Origin: Alphaproteobacteria bacterium
Lineage (GTDB): Bacteria; Pseudomonadota; Alphaproteobacteria; UBA3830
Assembly: GCA_017416635.1 (NCBI GenBank)
Contig: JAFQBQ010000113.1
Span: forward strand, 1-8,395
Direction of reading: 5' to 3'
DNA length: 8,395 nt
This document shows, piece by piece, positions 1 through 5,911 of the stretch. The notes under the pieces were generated by a model that did not search any database, was not told the DNA's origin, and saw nothing but the letters and a program-made list of their open reading frames with translations. The stretch's first letter is position 1; every line of letters starts with the position of its first letter. The translations under genes and the position numbers were made by a program.

Positions 1-13
1 AGGCTCGTCTTCT

Positions 14-50
14 CCGTCATTGCGAAGTGTAACGCCGTGATCCCATCGCG
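14..50 (-). repeat. Partial copy of a CGCAATGACG-type dispersed repeat
   Basis: Read on the minus strand, the segment starts with GCGATGGGATCACGGCG and ends with CTTCGCAATGACGG. This layout (a GATGG-like start, a short GC-rich middle, a CGCAATGACG end) resembles the palindromic repeats scattered between genes in many host-associated bacteria, including Rickettsiales. It begins 8 bases after the stop of the lipoprotein gene, a usual place for such units. The ends ATTACGCGA and TCGCAAT can pair with a two-base bulge. No T-run follows on the minus strand, so it is not a standard terminator. Only one copy is in view, so the repeat status rests on resemblance. Confidence 0.5.
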
Positions 51-57
51 TAATTTT

Positions 58-1446
58 TTAAAGATTTTTGTTTTTCAAATAAGTCTCTCTGGTTTTTAAG
101 AAGCTTTTGCGCAATGCATCTCTTATTTCTTTCTGAGTATTGGTACGCAAATCAACTGCCGAATTAAATTTCGGAATTATGATTTTTGCAATTTCTAGTA
201 TCTCTGAAATGTTTTTCGAATCGTCTTCATACTTCTCTTTCTGTTCCTTGGACATGCGTTCCAAATCTCTTTTATGCGCATATCGGCTGTTTTCAGTTAT
301 AATTTTATTATTAATCATGGCTTTTAATTTTTCTGCGATTTTAACCGAATTTGCGAAAAAGTCGTTAATTTTCGAATAATATTTATCTCTGAATTCCTTA
401 TAAAGCCATCTAGTTAGATTTGCTTCGCAATAAATTTTATAAGCTAAGCCTGCCGCCAATTTATTAATTTCGCGACTGCAGTCTTCAAATTTCGGATTTT
501 CATCAACTAAACTGGTAACTTTATACCTAAGTCTATCAAAATTGCTCAGTTTTTTCTCGCTGTAAGAATCACAAAAAGAACTGAATTCAATCTTATCCAT
601 TATATCAAATTGGACGTCTTCAATAGTAGATGCAAGTCTTATCATATGTTCGTTAGCATTGCTTACAAGTGCGGACAGTTCTCGTTCGCTGATTGTTTCA
701 TCAGATGCTGCTTTTCTTATATTTTCGAACATAGGATCTCCGCATAGAGTTGTTTCAGGATAAAAGCTATTGTAGGAATTTACTGGATTAAATAATGCGA
801 AATCTGCAGGATCCATTGTACACGAATGCTCTACGAGAAATGAATCAACTAATATTCCCCTAGAAATAAATAGTACCAACAATGAAGTTACTTTATCATA
901 GGAGACGTACTTGTCGTAACTATATTCGGATATATGTCTCATTTTATCAGTTATAAAATCTCCTCTATTCTCATAACGAGACTGCTCCTCGATGATTTTT
1001 ACTATTTCAAGCGCACGAGATTTATATGGCGCAAATTTTTCACAGTTCGATACCGCCACTTTAGCCATATCGATTTCCAGTTCTTTTGCAAGCCAAATTA
1101 TTTGTTTGTAATCAAGTTTCAAACCTTTTAGTGATTTTTCTAAGTCTTCGCATAATTTTAAGTATTCTTTGTAATCATCACGCGTATTACGAAACTTATC
1201 GATTTCTTTATCTAATTTCTTATTGTTTTTCCCGAAAAGTTTGCAGATAATTTCTGCATGTTTTAGGTCATATTTCATTTGCCTTGCATTTTCTGCTCGA
1301 TAATAATCGATCAATAATGAGCGAATTTTTTGCATATCTGCCGTAACTTCAGTCTCGGTAACAAAAAAATTTTCTCGATGGTAACTTTTTTCAGTAGAAC
1401 AAGCCGTCATCAATAAACACAACGTACAGCACATAATTTTTTTCAT
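58..1446 (-). CDS. Probable lipoprotein, helical, unknown function (462 aa)
   Basis: I do not recognise this protein. It starts MKKIM and has a short hydrophobic segment ending LLMTAC, with Cys16 as the likely lipidated residue. The box is slightly atypical (Met at -3) and the signal is very short and Cys-rich (C6, C7, C10, C16). A good Shine-Dalgarno sequence (AGAGGAAG, 1449-1456) supports the ATG at 1446. The rest is Lys/Glu/Asp/Tyr-rich and mostly helical, with likely coiled-coil stretches near residues 60-130 and 385-460. One more hydrophobic stretch lies at about 186-207 and a Pro/Asn/Tyr-rich loop at about 211-238, with further Cys at 209 and 235. Export across the inner membrane is inferred from the N-terminus only. 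The gene is the last before the repeat and follows engB after a 96-base AT-rich gap, in which I see no convincing promoter or terminator. It is unlikely to share the role of the housekeeping genes upstream. Confidence 0.8.
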   Translation of the reverse strand: MKKIMCCTLCLLMTACSTEKSYHRENFFVTETEVTADMQKIRSLLIDYYRAENARQMKYDLKHAEIICKLFGKNNKKLDKEIDKFRNTRDDYKEYLKLCEDLEKSLKGLKLDYKQIIWLAKELEIDMAKVAVSNCEKFAPYKSRALEIVKIIEEQSRYENRGDFITDKMRHISEYSYDKYVSYDKVTSLLVLFISRGILVDSFLVEHSCTMDPADFALFNPVNSYNSFYPETTLCGDPMFENIRKAASDETISERELSALVSNANEHMIRLASTIEDVQFDIMDKIEFSSFCDSYSEKKLSNFDRLRYKVTSLVDENPKFEDCSREINKLAAGLAYKIYCEANLTRWLYKEFRDKYYSKINDFFANSVKIAEKLKAMINNKIITENSRYAHKRDLERMSKEQKEKYEDDSKNISEILEIAKIIIPKFNSAVDLRTNTQKEIRDALRKSFLKTRETYLKNKNL

Positions 1447-1542
1447 AACTTCCTCTAGATATGCGTAAAAACGTTAAGAAATATTAATTAATAATTGGTT
1501 AATAAGAAAGGAGCATAAGTAATAATTCTTTGCGACTATAAA

Positions 1543-2142
1543 TTAGCAAAATTCATAAATCGACTGGCGCAATTTTTGAATTCCTTCTTTAGATTTTGAG
1601 CTAGTAATTATTACTTTTGGGAAAGCTGCTGCGTGATTTTTTAATTCGTTTGCAATGTCGTTCAGTAGCTGATCCTGATTTTCAATTTTATCCGCTTTGG
1701 TTAGAACAATTTGATACGAAATTCCGAACGAATCAAAAATTTCCATGACCTGATTGTCATTATCTTTAATGCCTCGCCGCGAATCTATCAGCAAATAAAC
1801 TCTTTTCAAATTTTTTCTGTTTTTAAGATAGTGCAAAATCAATTGATCCCACTCAATGCGCATTTGTTTGGACACGGCCGCATACCCGTATCCAGGCAAA
1901 TCGACTAAAATAATCTTATCGGCTAATGAAAAAAAATTAATTTGCTGCGTACGGCCAGGCTGTTTGGAAACTCTCGCGCAATTCATTCCTGTAATCGAAT
2001 TTATCAACGAAGATTTTCCGACATTAGATTTTCCGACAAAAGCACATTCCGAAATTTCGAAATTTCCTGGAAGCTGATCTATTGCTGCTGCTCCCGCAAT
2101 AAATTTACAAGTAGATGCAAATAAACTCTCTTCGTTTTTCAC
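1543..2142 (-). CDS. engB: Ribosome biogenesis GTP-binding protein EngB/YihA/YsxC
   Basis: A small TRAFAC-class GTPase of 199 residues, the usual length for the family, which acts late in assembly of the large ribosomal subunit and is essential in many bacteria. All nucleotide-binding motifs are visible: the G1 P-loop GKSNVGKS at 37-44, the G2 region PGRTQQIN at 62-69 with Thr65, G3 DLPGYG at 81-86, G4 TKAD at 148-151, and a G5-like SSKSKEG at 181-187. The start is GTG and overlaps the yidC stop by four bases (GTGA), a coupling arrangement. No strong Shine-Dalgarno sequence precedes it, so translation is probably coupled to yidC. yidC followed by engB is a gene order found in many alphaproteobacteria, which supports both calls. 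No terminator hairpin is visible after the TAA stop. Confidence 0.97.
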   Translation of the reverse strand: MKNEESLFASTCKFIAGAAAIDQLPGNFEISECAFVGKSNVGKSSLINSITGMNCARVSKQPGRTQQINFFSLADKIILVDLPGYGYAAVSKQMRIEWDQLILHYLKNRKNLKRVYLLIDSRRGIKDNDNQVMEIFDSFGISYQIVLTKADKIENQDQLLNDIANELKNHAAAFPKVIITSSKSKEGIQKLRQSIYEFC

Positions 2143-3848
2143 TTCCGTTCACTTTTTTCTTTGTTGTTTTCATCAGATTTTTGAATGATATATTGCTGAG
2201 CGATCGCAAGCAGATTGCTGAAAGTCCAGTAAATTACCAATCCCGACGGAAGTTGCGCAAACATAAACGTAAATATTATCGGCATCATCAGCATCATTTT
2301 TGCTTGAGATGGATCGGCCGGTGCAGGACTCATTTTTTGCTGAATCCACATCGAGAATCCCATAAGCAATGGCCAAATACCTATCTGCAAAAATGTCGGC
2401 AACGAAACCGGAATCAATCCGCCAAAAGTTAAAACAGACCACGGATCGGCGATAGACAAATCATGAATCCATCCGATAAACGGGGCTTGCCGCATTTCTA
2501 TTGAAATGTACAAAACTTTGTACAATGCAAAAAGAATCGGCCATTGCAGAAACATAGGCAAACATCCTCCGATAGGATTTATCTTCTCTTTTCTGTAAAG
2601 CTCTGACACTGCCGTTCCCAAACGCGCGCGATCGTTCGCATATTTTTCTTGCAACGCTTTCATCTTTGGTTGCAGAGCTTTCATTTTATTCATGGAACGA
2701 TAAGACTTATTCGCAAGAGGGAACAACAAAATTTTCAACAACAAAGTGATGAGTAAAATTCCGAATCCCATATTTCCAACAAAATCTTTTGCATATGAAA
2801 CTGCATACAGCAGAGGCTTGGTCAAAATATACAAACGCCCAAAATCGATAACCAAATCAAAGTGAGGAATATTCAAAATTTCTTCGTACTTGTCCAGAGT
2901 TTTGATTTCTTTTGCGCCAATAAACAATCGGTGCGTTACGGAATACTCTGCAGACGGCGACAATTCAAAAGGCTTATCTGCGCTTTGGACGATATAAGAG
3001 GTTGAATCTTGATTTTTGGCGCAACTATAGTACACGTCATAGGAAGAATTTTGTTCCGGAATAAATGCTACCAGCCAATATTTTTCGGAAATACCAAACC
3101 ATCCTCCTTCAGAGCTGTATTCGATTTCTTTTTTATCTTCGATGTCTTTATACTCAATCTCTCTTAATTGCTTATTGAAATACCCGATAGGTCCATTGAA
3201 AAATCCGAGCGATTCCGGAATTTGCTTTGTAGTTTTGCAAACTTTCGAAACACTTTGCAGTTGGCGCGACTCATTTCCATAATTTTTTACTTTATCCGTG
3301 ATCGTGAACACGAAATTATCATCCACCTGAATAATTTTTTTGAACAATAAACCCGCGCCATTATCCCAAGTTAACGTTACAGGAGAATTCGGAGTAAGTT
3401 CCGTATGATCCACATGCCAGCAGGAAGTTTCATCTGGTAAAATTACGGATTTATCACTTGCCCGCCAACTTTGCTCGGCGAAACATTCCATATCTTTGCA
3501 AACGGAAACTAAAACGTCATTGTCATACTGCGTCGTGTAATTTTTTAAAACAACATCATGAAATTTTATGCCTTTAGACGATAAATTCCCTGAAATTCTC
3601 GGGGCATCGATAGTTATATTTTTCACTTCGTGTTGTATTGGTTTGATAATCGGAGCAACATTGTTTCCATTTCTTAGGGAATTCAAATTTTCATCAGCTG
3701 AAATAGTTTTTTCCTGCATGACCGTTTGATTTTCCGATCCAGAATTACCGAAAAAATGTGTGTATCCGACCATAATCAAAATCGAAATCGCAAAGAATAA
3801 AATAAGATTTTTTCTCTGCTCTTTTTCAATTTGTTCCTGCTCTTGCAT
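2139..3848 (-). CDS. yidC: Membrane protein insertase YidC (Oxa1 family)
   Basis: YidC inserts and folds inner-membrane proteins, alone or with SecYEG. At 569 residues it has the Gram-negative layout. An N-terminal membrane segment lies at about 13-33, and a large periplasmic beta domain at about 55-330. The conserved Oxa1 core at about 345-557 holds the remaining membrane segments. Diagnostic core motifs are KSYRSMNKMKALQPK (381-395), INPIGGCLPMFLQWP (423-437), APFIGWIHDLS (455-465) and PSGLVIYW (534-541). Lys372, in LLLKILLFPL, sits where E. coli YidC has the groove arginine R366, a conservative change. The tail is charged and ends SERK. The ATG at 3848 has a CGGAG Shine-Dalgarno sequence (3855-3859) six bases upstream, 23 bases after folKP. 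The stop TGA lies inside the engB start. No damage is seen. Confidence 0.98.
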   Translation of the reverse strand: MQEQEQIEKEQRKNLILFFAISILIMVGYTHFFGNSGSENQTVMQEKTISADENLNSLRNGNNVAPIIKPIQHEVKNITIDAPRISGNLSSKGIKFHDVVLKNYTTQYDNDVLVSVCKDMECFAEQSWRASDKSVILPDETSCWHVDHTELTPNSPVTLTWDNGAGLLFKKIIQVDDNFVFTITDKVKNYGNESRQLQSVSKVCKTTKQIPESLGFFNGPIGYFNKQLREIEYKDIEDKKEIEYSSEGGWFGISEKYWLVAFIPEQNSSYDVYYSCAKNQDSTSYIVQSADKPFELSPSAEYSVTHRLFIGAKEIKTLDKYEEILNIPHFDLVIDFGRLYILTKPLLYAVSYAKDFVGNMGFGILLITLLLKILLFPLANKSYRSMNKMKALQPKMKALQEKYANDRARLGTAVSELYRKEKINPIGGCLPMFLQWPILFALYKVLYISIEMRQAPFIGWIHDLSIADPWSVLTFGGLIPVSLPTFLQIGIWPLLMGFSMWIQQKMSPAPADPSQAKMMLMMPIIFTFMFAQLPSGLVIYWTFSNLLAIAQQYIIQKSDENNKEKSERK

Positions 3849-3871
3849 TTTTTACTCCGTGATTCAATTCA

Positions 3872-5050
3872 TCAAATTAATATTTGCGAAGCAACTAGCG
3901 CTCGCATATGTTGCTCTAAATTATGCACTCTCAGATAATCATATTTTCCAAGTAATTTCTGAGAAATAGCAATAGTTTCCACATCTCGATCTTTCGCTTC
4001 CATATTCGAAAACAACGACATAAACGACTTTCTCGAATGAGCGAGCAAAATCGGCACACCGAATTCTTTCAATTTTTCAAAATGCTTTAAGATAAATAAG
4101 TTTTCAAATTTATTTTTTCCAAAGCCAATGCCTGGATCAATTATAATTTTGTGAATTCCCGCGTCCTGTAGGCGCTGAATTTTTGTTTTCAACTCGCCGA
4201 AATCAGAACTCGTCATCATTGTAACAACGCGAACGTTTCTGTTCGCAAGTTTTTTTAAAACATTATCGGGCAACGAACCTCGTATATCATTTATCATTTT
4301 TACATTTGCGTTATCGAGGCAGAAATTCACAACATCATCTTGATACGTATCGATGCTTAACGGAACATTAGCATTTATTTTTTTCAAAACAGGAGCTAAG
4401 CGATTAATTTCTTCTTCCGCCGAAATTTCTGTAAATCCAGGACGGGTTGACTGCGCGCCTAGCTCGACATAAGAAGCTCCATTTGCGTAAGCTGATTGAG
4501 CAGCATCAATTGCATCGCTTGGATTAAAGAAAATTCCTCCATCTGAAAATGAATCAGGTGTGACATTTATTATCCTGATAATTTGCGGATTTATTACAAA
4601 ATAATTTAGGGCATTATAATCATTCACTGTTTCGTCGTCGATTTTTTCGCCGAGGCATTTCAGCAAATATTTCCAAAAATCCCGATTCGGAATTTGAACG
4701 TGAGGTATCGTTAAATCTTTATCCTGAATTTGTGCAGAATGATACTTCACAATATCTATATCAATAATGCGTGGAGACCATTTCGGCGCGGATATATCCC
4801 GTCCGACTTTAACTTCGGTTTCTTTGATTCTTGCAAACAATTCTTGCGGAGAAAGATCTGTATTTCCAGCAATCATCATATTCAAAAAAGGAATATCCCA
4901 AGATTTCGGAGAGTCCGGAAGCAACAAGGCTTTTGTCTCAATAACATGAGTCATTTGAGTAATTTCAAAATAGGAAGACAAATCTTTCAGTGCTTTCCTG
5001 AAATTCTCCAAACGATTGCCTAAGTTTGATCCTAGCGCTAAAAAAATCAT
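3872..5050 (-). CDS. folKP: Bifunctional HPPK/dihydropteroate synthase FolKP
   Basis: A fusion of two consecutive folate enzymes: pyrophosphorylation of 6-hydroxymethyl-dihydropterin (FolK), then condensation with p-aminobenzoate to dihydropteroate (FolP). FolK occupies about residues 1-135: LALGSNLGNR at 4-13, then GRDISAPKWSPRIIDIDIV with R84, W91, R94 and the metal-binding pair D97/D99, and IPH117. FolP occupies about 155-392: INVTPDSFSDGG (161-172), a GAQSTRPG loop (198-205), SIDTY with D234, INDIRG (253-258), DPGIGFGK (305-312), SRKS (339-342) and RVH (374-376). The stretch between RVVTMMT (274-280) and DPG (305) is about 20 residues shorter than in E. coli FolP and lacks the usual MH motif. 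The fusion order matches that of plant mitochondrial HPPK-DHPS; fused FolKP also occurs in Rickettsia. The start ATG has GAGG four bases upstream, and the gene ends in two TGA codons in a row. No fused or adjacent folB is seen. Confidence 0.95.
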   Translation of the reverse strand: MIFLALGSNLGNRLENFRKALKDLSSYFEITQMTHVIETKALLLPDSPKSWDIPFLNMMIAGNTDLSPQELFARIKETEVKVGRDISAPKWSPRIIDIDIVKYHSAQIQDKDLTIPHVQIPNRDFWKYLLKCLGEKIDDETVNDYNALNYFVINPQIIRIINVTPDSFSDGGIFFNPSDAIDAAQSAYANGASYVELGAQSTRPGFTEISAEEEINRLAPVLKKINANVPLSIDTYQDDVVNFCLDNANVKMINDIRGSLPDNVLKKLANRNVRVVTMMTSSDFGELKTKIQRLQDAGIHKIIIDPGIGFGKNKFENLFILKHFEKLKEFGVPILLAHSRKSFMSLFSNMEAKDRDVETIAISQKLLGKYDYLRVHNLEQHMRALVASQILI

Positions 5051-5066
5051 ACTACCTCTGCCAAAA

Positions 5067-5143
5067 TGGTGCGTTCGGGAGGATTCGAACCTCTGACCTT
5101 CTCCTCCGGAGGGAGACGCTCTATCCAGCTGAGCTACGAACGC
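5067..5143 (-). tRNA. tRNA-Arg (anticodon CCG)
   Basis: A full cloverleaf of 77 bases with the CCA end encoded (5067-5069). The acceptor strands GCGTTCG and CGAACGC pair perfectly, the D-stem is GCTC/GAGC, and the anticodon stem TCTCC/GGAGA encloses the loop CTCCGGA. This gives anticodon CCG at 5109-5107, which reads CGG. The T-loop is TTCGAAT. The T-stem (AGAGG/CCTCC) has one A-C mismatch at its outer pair. The CCA end is 16 bases upstream of the folKP start, so the two are probably on one transcript and separated by tRNA 3' processing. Confidence 0.97.
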
Positions 5144-5155
5144 ACACGGTCATAT

Positions 5156-5183
5156 ATCATATATGAAAAAAGCGAAATGTTAA
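5156..5183 (-). promoter_or_regulatory. Sigma70-type promoter for tRNA-Arg (and probably folKP-yidC-engB)
   Basis: On the minus strand, TTAACA (-35, 5178-5183; 5 of 6 consensus) and TATGAT (-10, 5156-5161; 5 of 6) are 16 bases apart, and the -10 ends 12 bases before the mature 5' end of tRNA-Arg. The -10 lies inside a palindrome, CATATATCATATATG (5151-5165). Since only 16 bases separate the tRNA from folKP, this is also the best visible promoter for the downstream operon. Confidence 0.6.
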
Positions 5184-5253
5184 CCAATTTTTCACGATTC
5201 TCGGAAAAGGAAAGCTGCATCAAAGAAAACACCACAAACAGACTTCGCAAAAA

Positions 5254-5328
5254 TGGAGCGGGCGATGGGATTTGAACCCACGACACCAACCTTGGCAAGG
5301 TTGTACTCTACCACTGAGCTACACCCGC
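5254..5328 (-). tRNA. tRNA-Gly (anticodon GCC)
   Basis: A 75-base tRNA with CCA encoded (5254-5256). The acceptor GCGGGTG pairs with CGCCCGC with one G-U pair, the D-stem is GCTC/GAGT, and the anticodon stem CAACC/GGTTG carries the loop TTGCCAA. The anticodon is therefore GCC (5296-5294), which reads GGC and GGU. The T-arm loop is TTCAAAT. No hairpin terminator follows; a 110-base spacer separates it from tRNA-Arg, which has its own likely promoter. Confidence 0.97.
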
Positions 5329-5338
5329 AGCACGACAG

Positions 5339-5366
5339 ATAATAGCAACTTTCTTTAATAACTCAA
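5339..5366 (-). promoter_or_regulatory. Sigma70-type promoter for tRNA-Gly
   Basis: On the minus strand, TTGAGT (-35, 5361-5366; 4 of 6 consensus) and TATTAT (-10, 5339-5344; 5 of 6) are 16 bases apart. The -10 ends 10 bases before the mature tRNA 5' end, a sound distance for a tRNA promoter with a very short leader. Confidence 0.55.
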
Positions 5367-5392
5367 GACTCATTTATAAATTTTTTGTGATG

Positions 5393-5429
5393 TATACTAC
5401 TTTCCTAATGATATTGGGAAAGTAGTATA
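5393..5429. repeat. Long hairpin, 17-bp stem and 3-base loop
   Basis: TATACTACTTTCC (5393-5405) is perfectly complementary to GGAAAGTAGTATA (5417-5429). The bases between can extend the stem with one T-G wobble and three A-T pairs, leaving the loop GAT (5410-5412). A run TTTT follows on the plus strand (5430-5433), so it would work as a terminator only for plus-strand transcription, yet no plus-strand gene is seen. On the minus strand it lies upstream of the tRNA-Gly promoter and has no T-run. It may be a small mobile palindrome, a leftover terminator or a regulatory structure. Confidence 0.6.
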
Positions 5430-5546
5430 TTTTGCACATACTCGGATCGTTGGTTCCTTATCAATTCAATCGCAAAAAACCTAAAATCTCAGATGCTTAC
5501 TCTTTGCCTAATCCATAATTCACGTTATCAGTCTGATTGGATTACC

Positions 5547-5575
5547 TCAGTAGCACATTGAAAGTGCGCTACTGA
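5547..5575. terminator. Hairpin just after the 784-aa gene's tail, possible terminator
   Basis: TCAGTAGCAC (5547-5556) pairs with GTGCGCTACTGA (5564-5575) with a two-base bulge and a 7-base loop. It starts 12 bases after the TAA stop at 5588 of the tail ORF, where a terminator for that gene would be expected. The T-run (5576-5579) is on the plus-strand side, however, and the minus-strand transcript would read GGTAAT after the stem, so it is not a classical intrinsic terminator for this gene. It could protect the mRNA 3' end. The rest of the spacer up to 5392 shows nothing else I can name. Confidence 0.35.
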
Positions 5576-5587
5576 TTTTAAAGATTT

Positions 5588-5911
5588 TTATTTTTTACAT
5601 TGTAGTCCCAAGTAGCTTCGAACGGATGAATTGAATTTTTCATCATTTGGCGTTTTGGCAGAAGAAAGCAAGTCATTATAAACTTCATCAATTTTCCTTG
5701 TATCTCCGCTGCTACCTTTCGCCTTTTCTTTTAGTTCGGATATTTTTTTCTCCGTTTCTTTCCAAAGATTTGAGTCTTTCTTAGCTAGATTCGCTGCATA
5801 ACTTTTAATTGAAGGCAGTATCTGGTAATCATAGATAGTTTTGCCAGCTTCGCTACTCCAACCTAGGGCTCCCATCTTAGTAACTGCATACCACCAAGTA
5901 TTAGTTCCTGG
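5588..5911 (-). pseudogene. In-frame C-terminal tail of the 784-codon gene, cut off by a TGA (95-aa ORF from 5875)
   Basis: This stretch is open in the same frame as the preceding large gene, directly after its TGA at 5912-5914. It gives 107 codons starting PGTNTWWYAVTKMG and ending YLGLQCKK, followed by TAA. An ATG at 5875 would give a 95-residue protein, but no Shine-Dalgarno sequence precedes it (the bases before it are GTTACTAAG) and there is no signal peptide. It is therefore more likely the detached C-terminus than an independent gene. The tail has four Trp in 107 codons, against one in the 784 upstream. Its second half (about 30-80 from the ATG) is a charged helix, KKISELKEKAKG and around it. 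No known domain is recognised. If the 95-aa ORF is a real gene after all, it would be a small soluble helical protein; I consider that less likely. Confidence 0.6.

Noticed and set aside
1447..1542. Promoter or terminator between engB and the lipoprotein gene
   Set aside because: The gap is AT-rich with many TATTA-like strings and a small ATTAATTAAT palindrome, but no paired -35/-10 or hairpin with T-run stands out.
2173..2442. Minus-strand ORF of 89 codons inside yidC
   Set aside because: It is an alternative frame over the strongly conserved C-terminal core of yidC.
5066..5275. Plus-strand ORF of 69 codons beginning MVRSGGFEPLTF
   Set aside because: It is the antisense of tRNA-Arg; this peptide is a familiar false ORF made by translating tRNA genes backwards.
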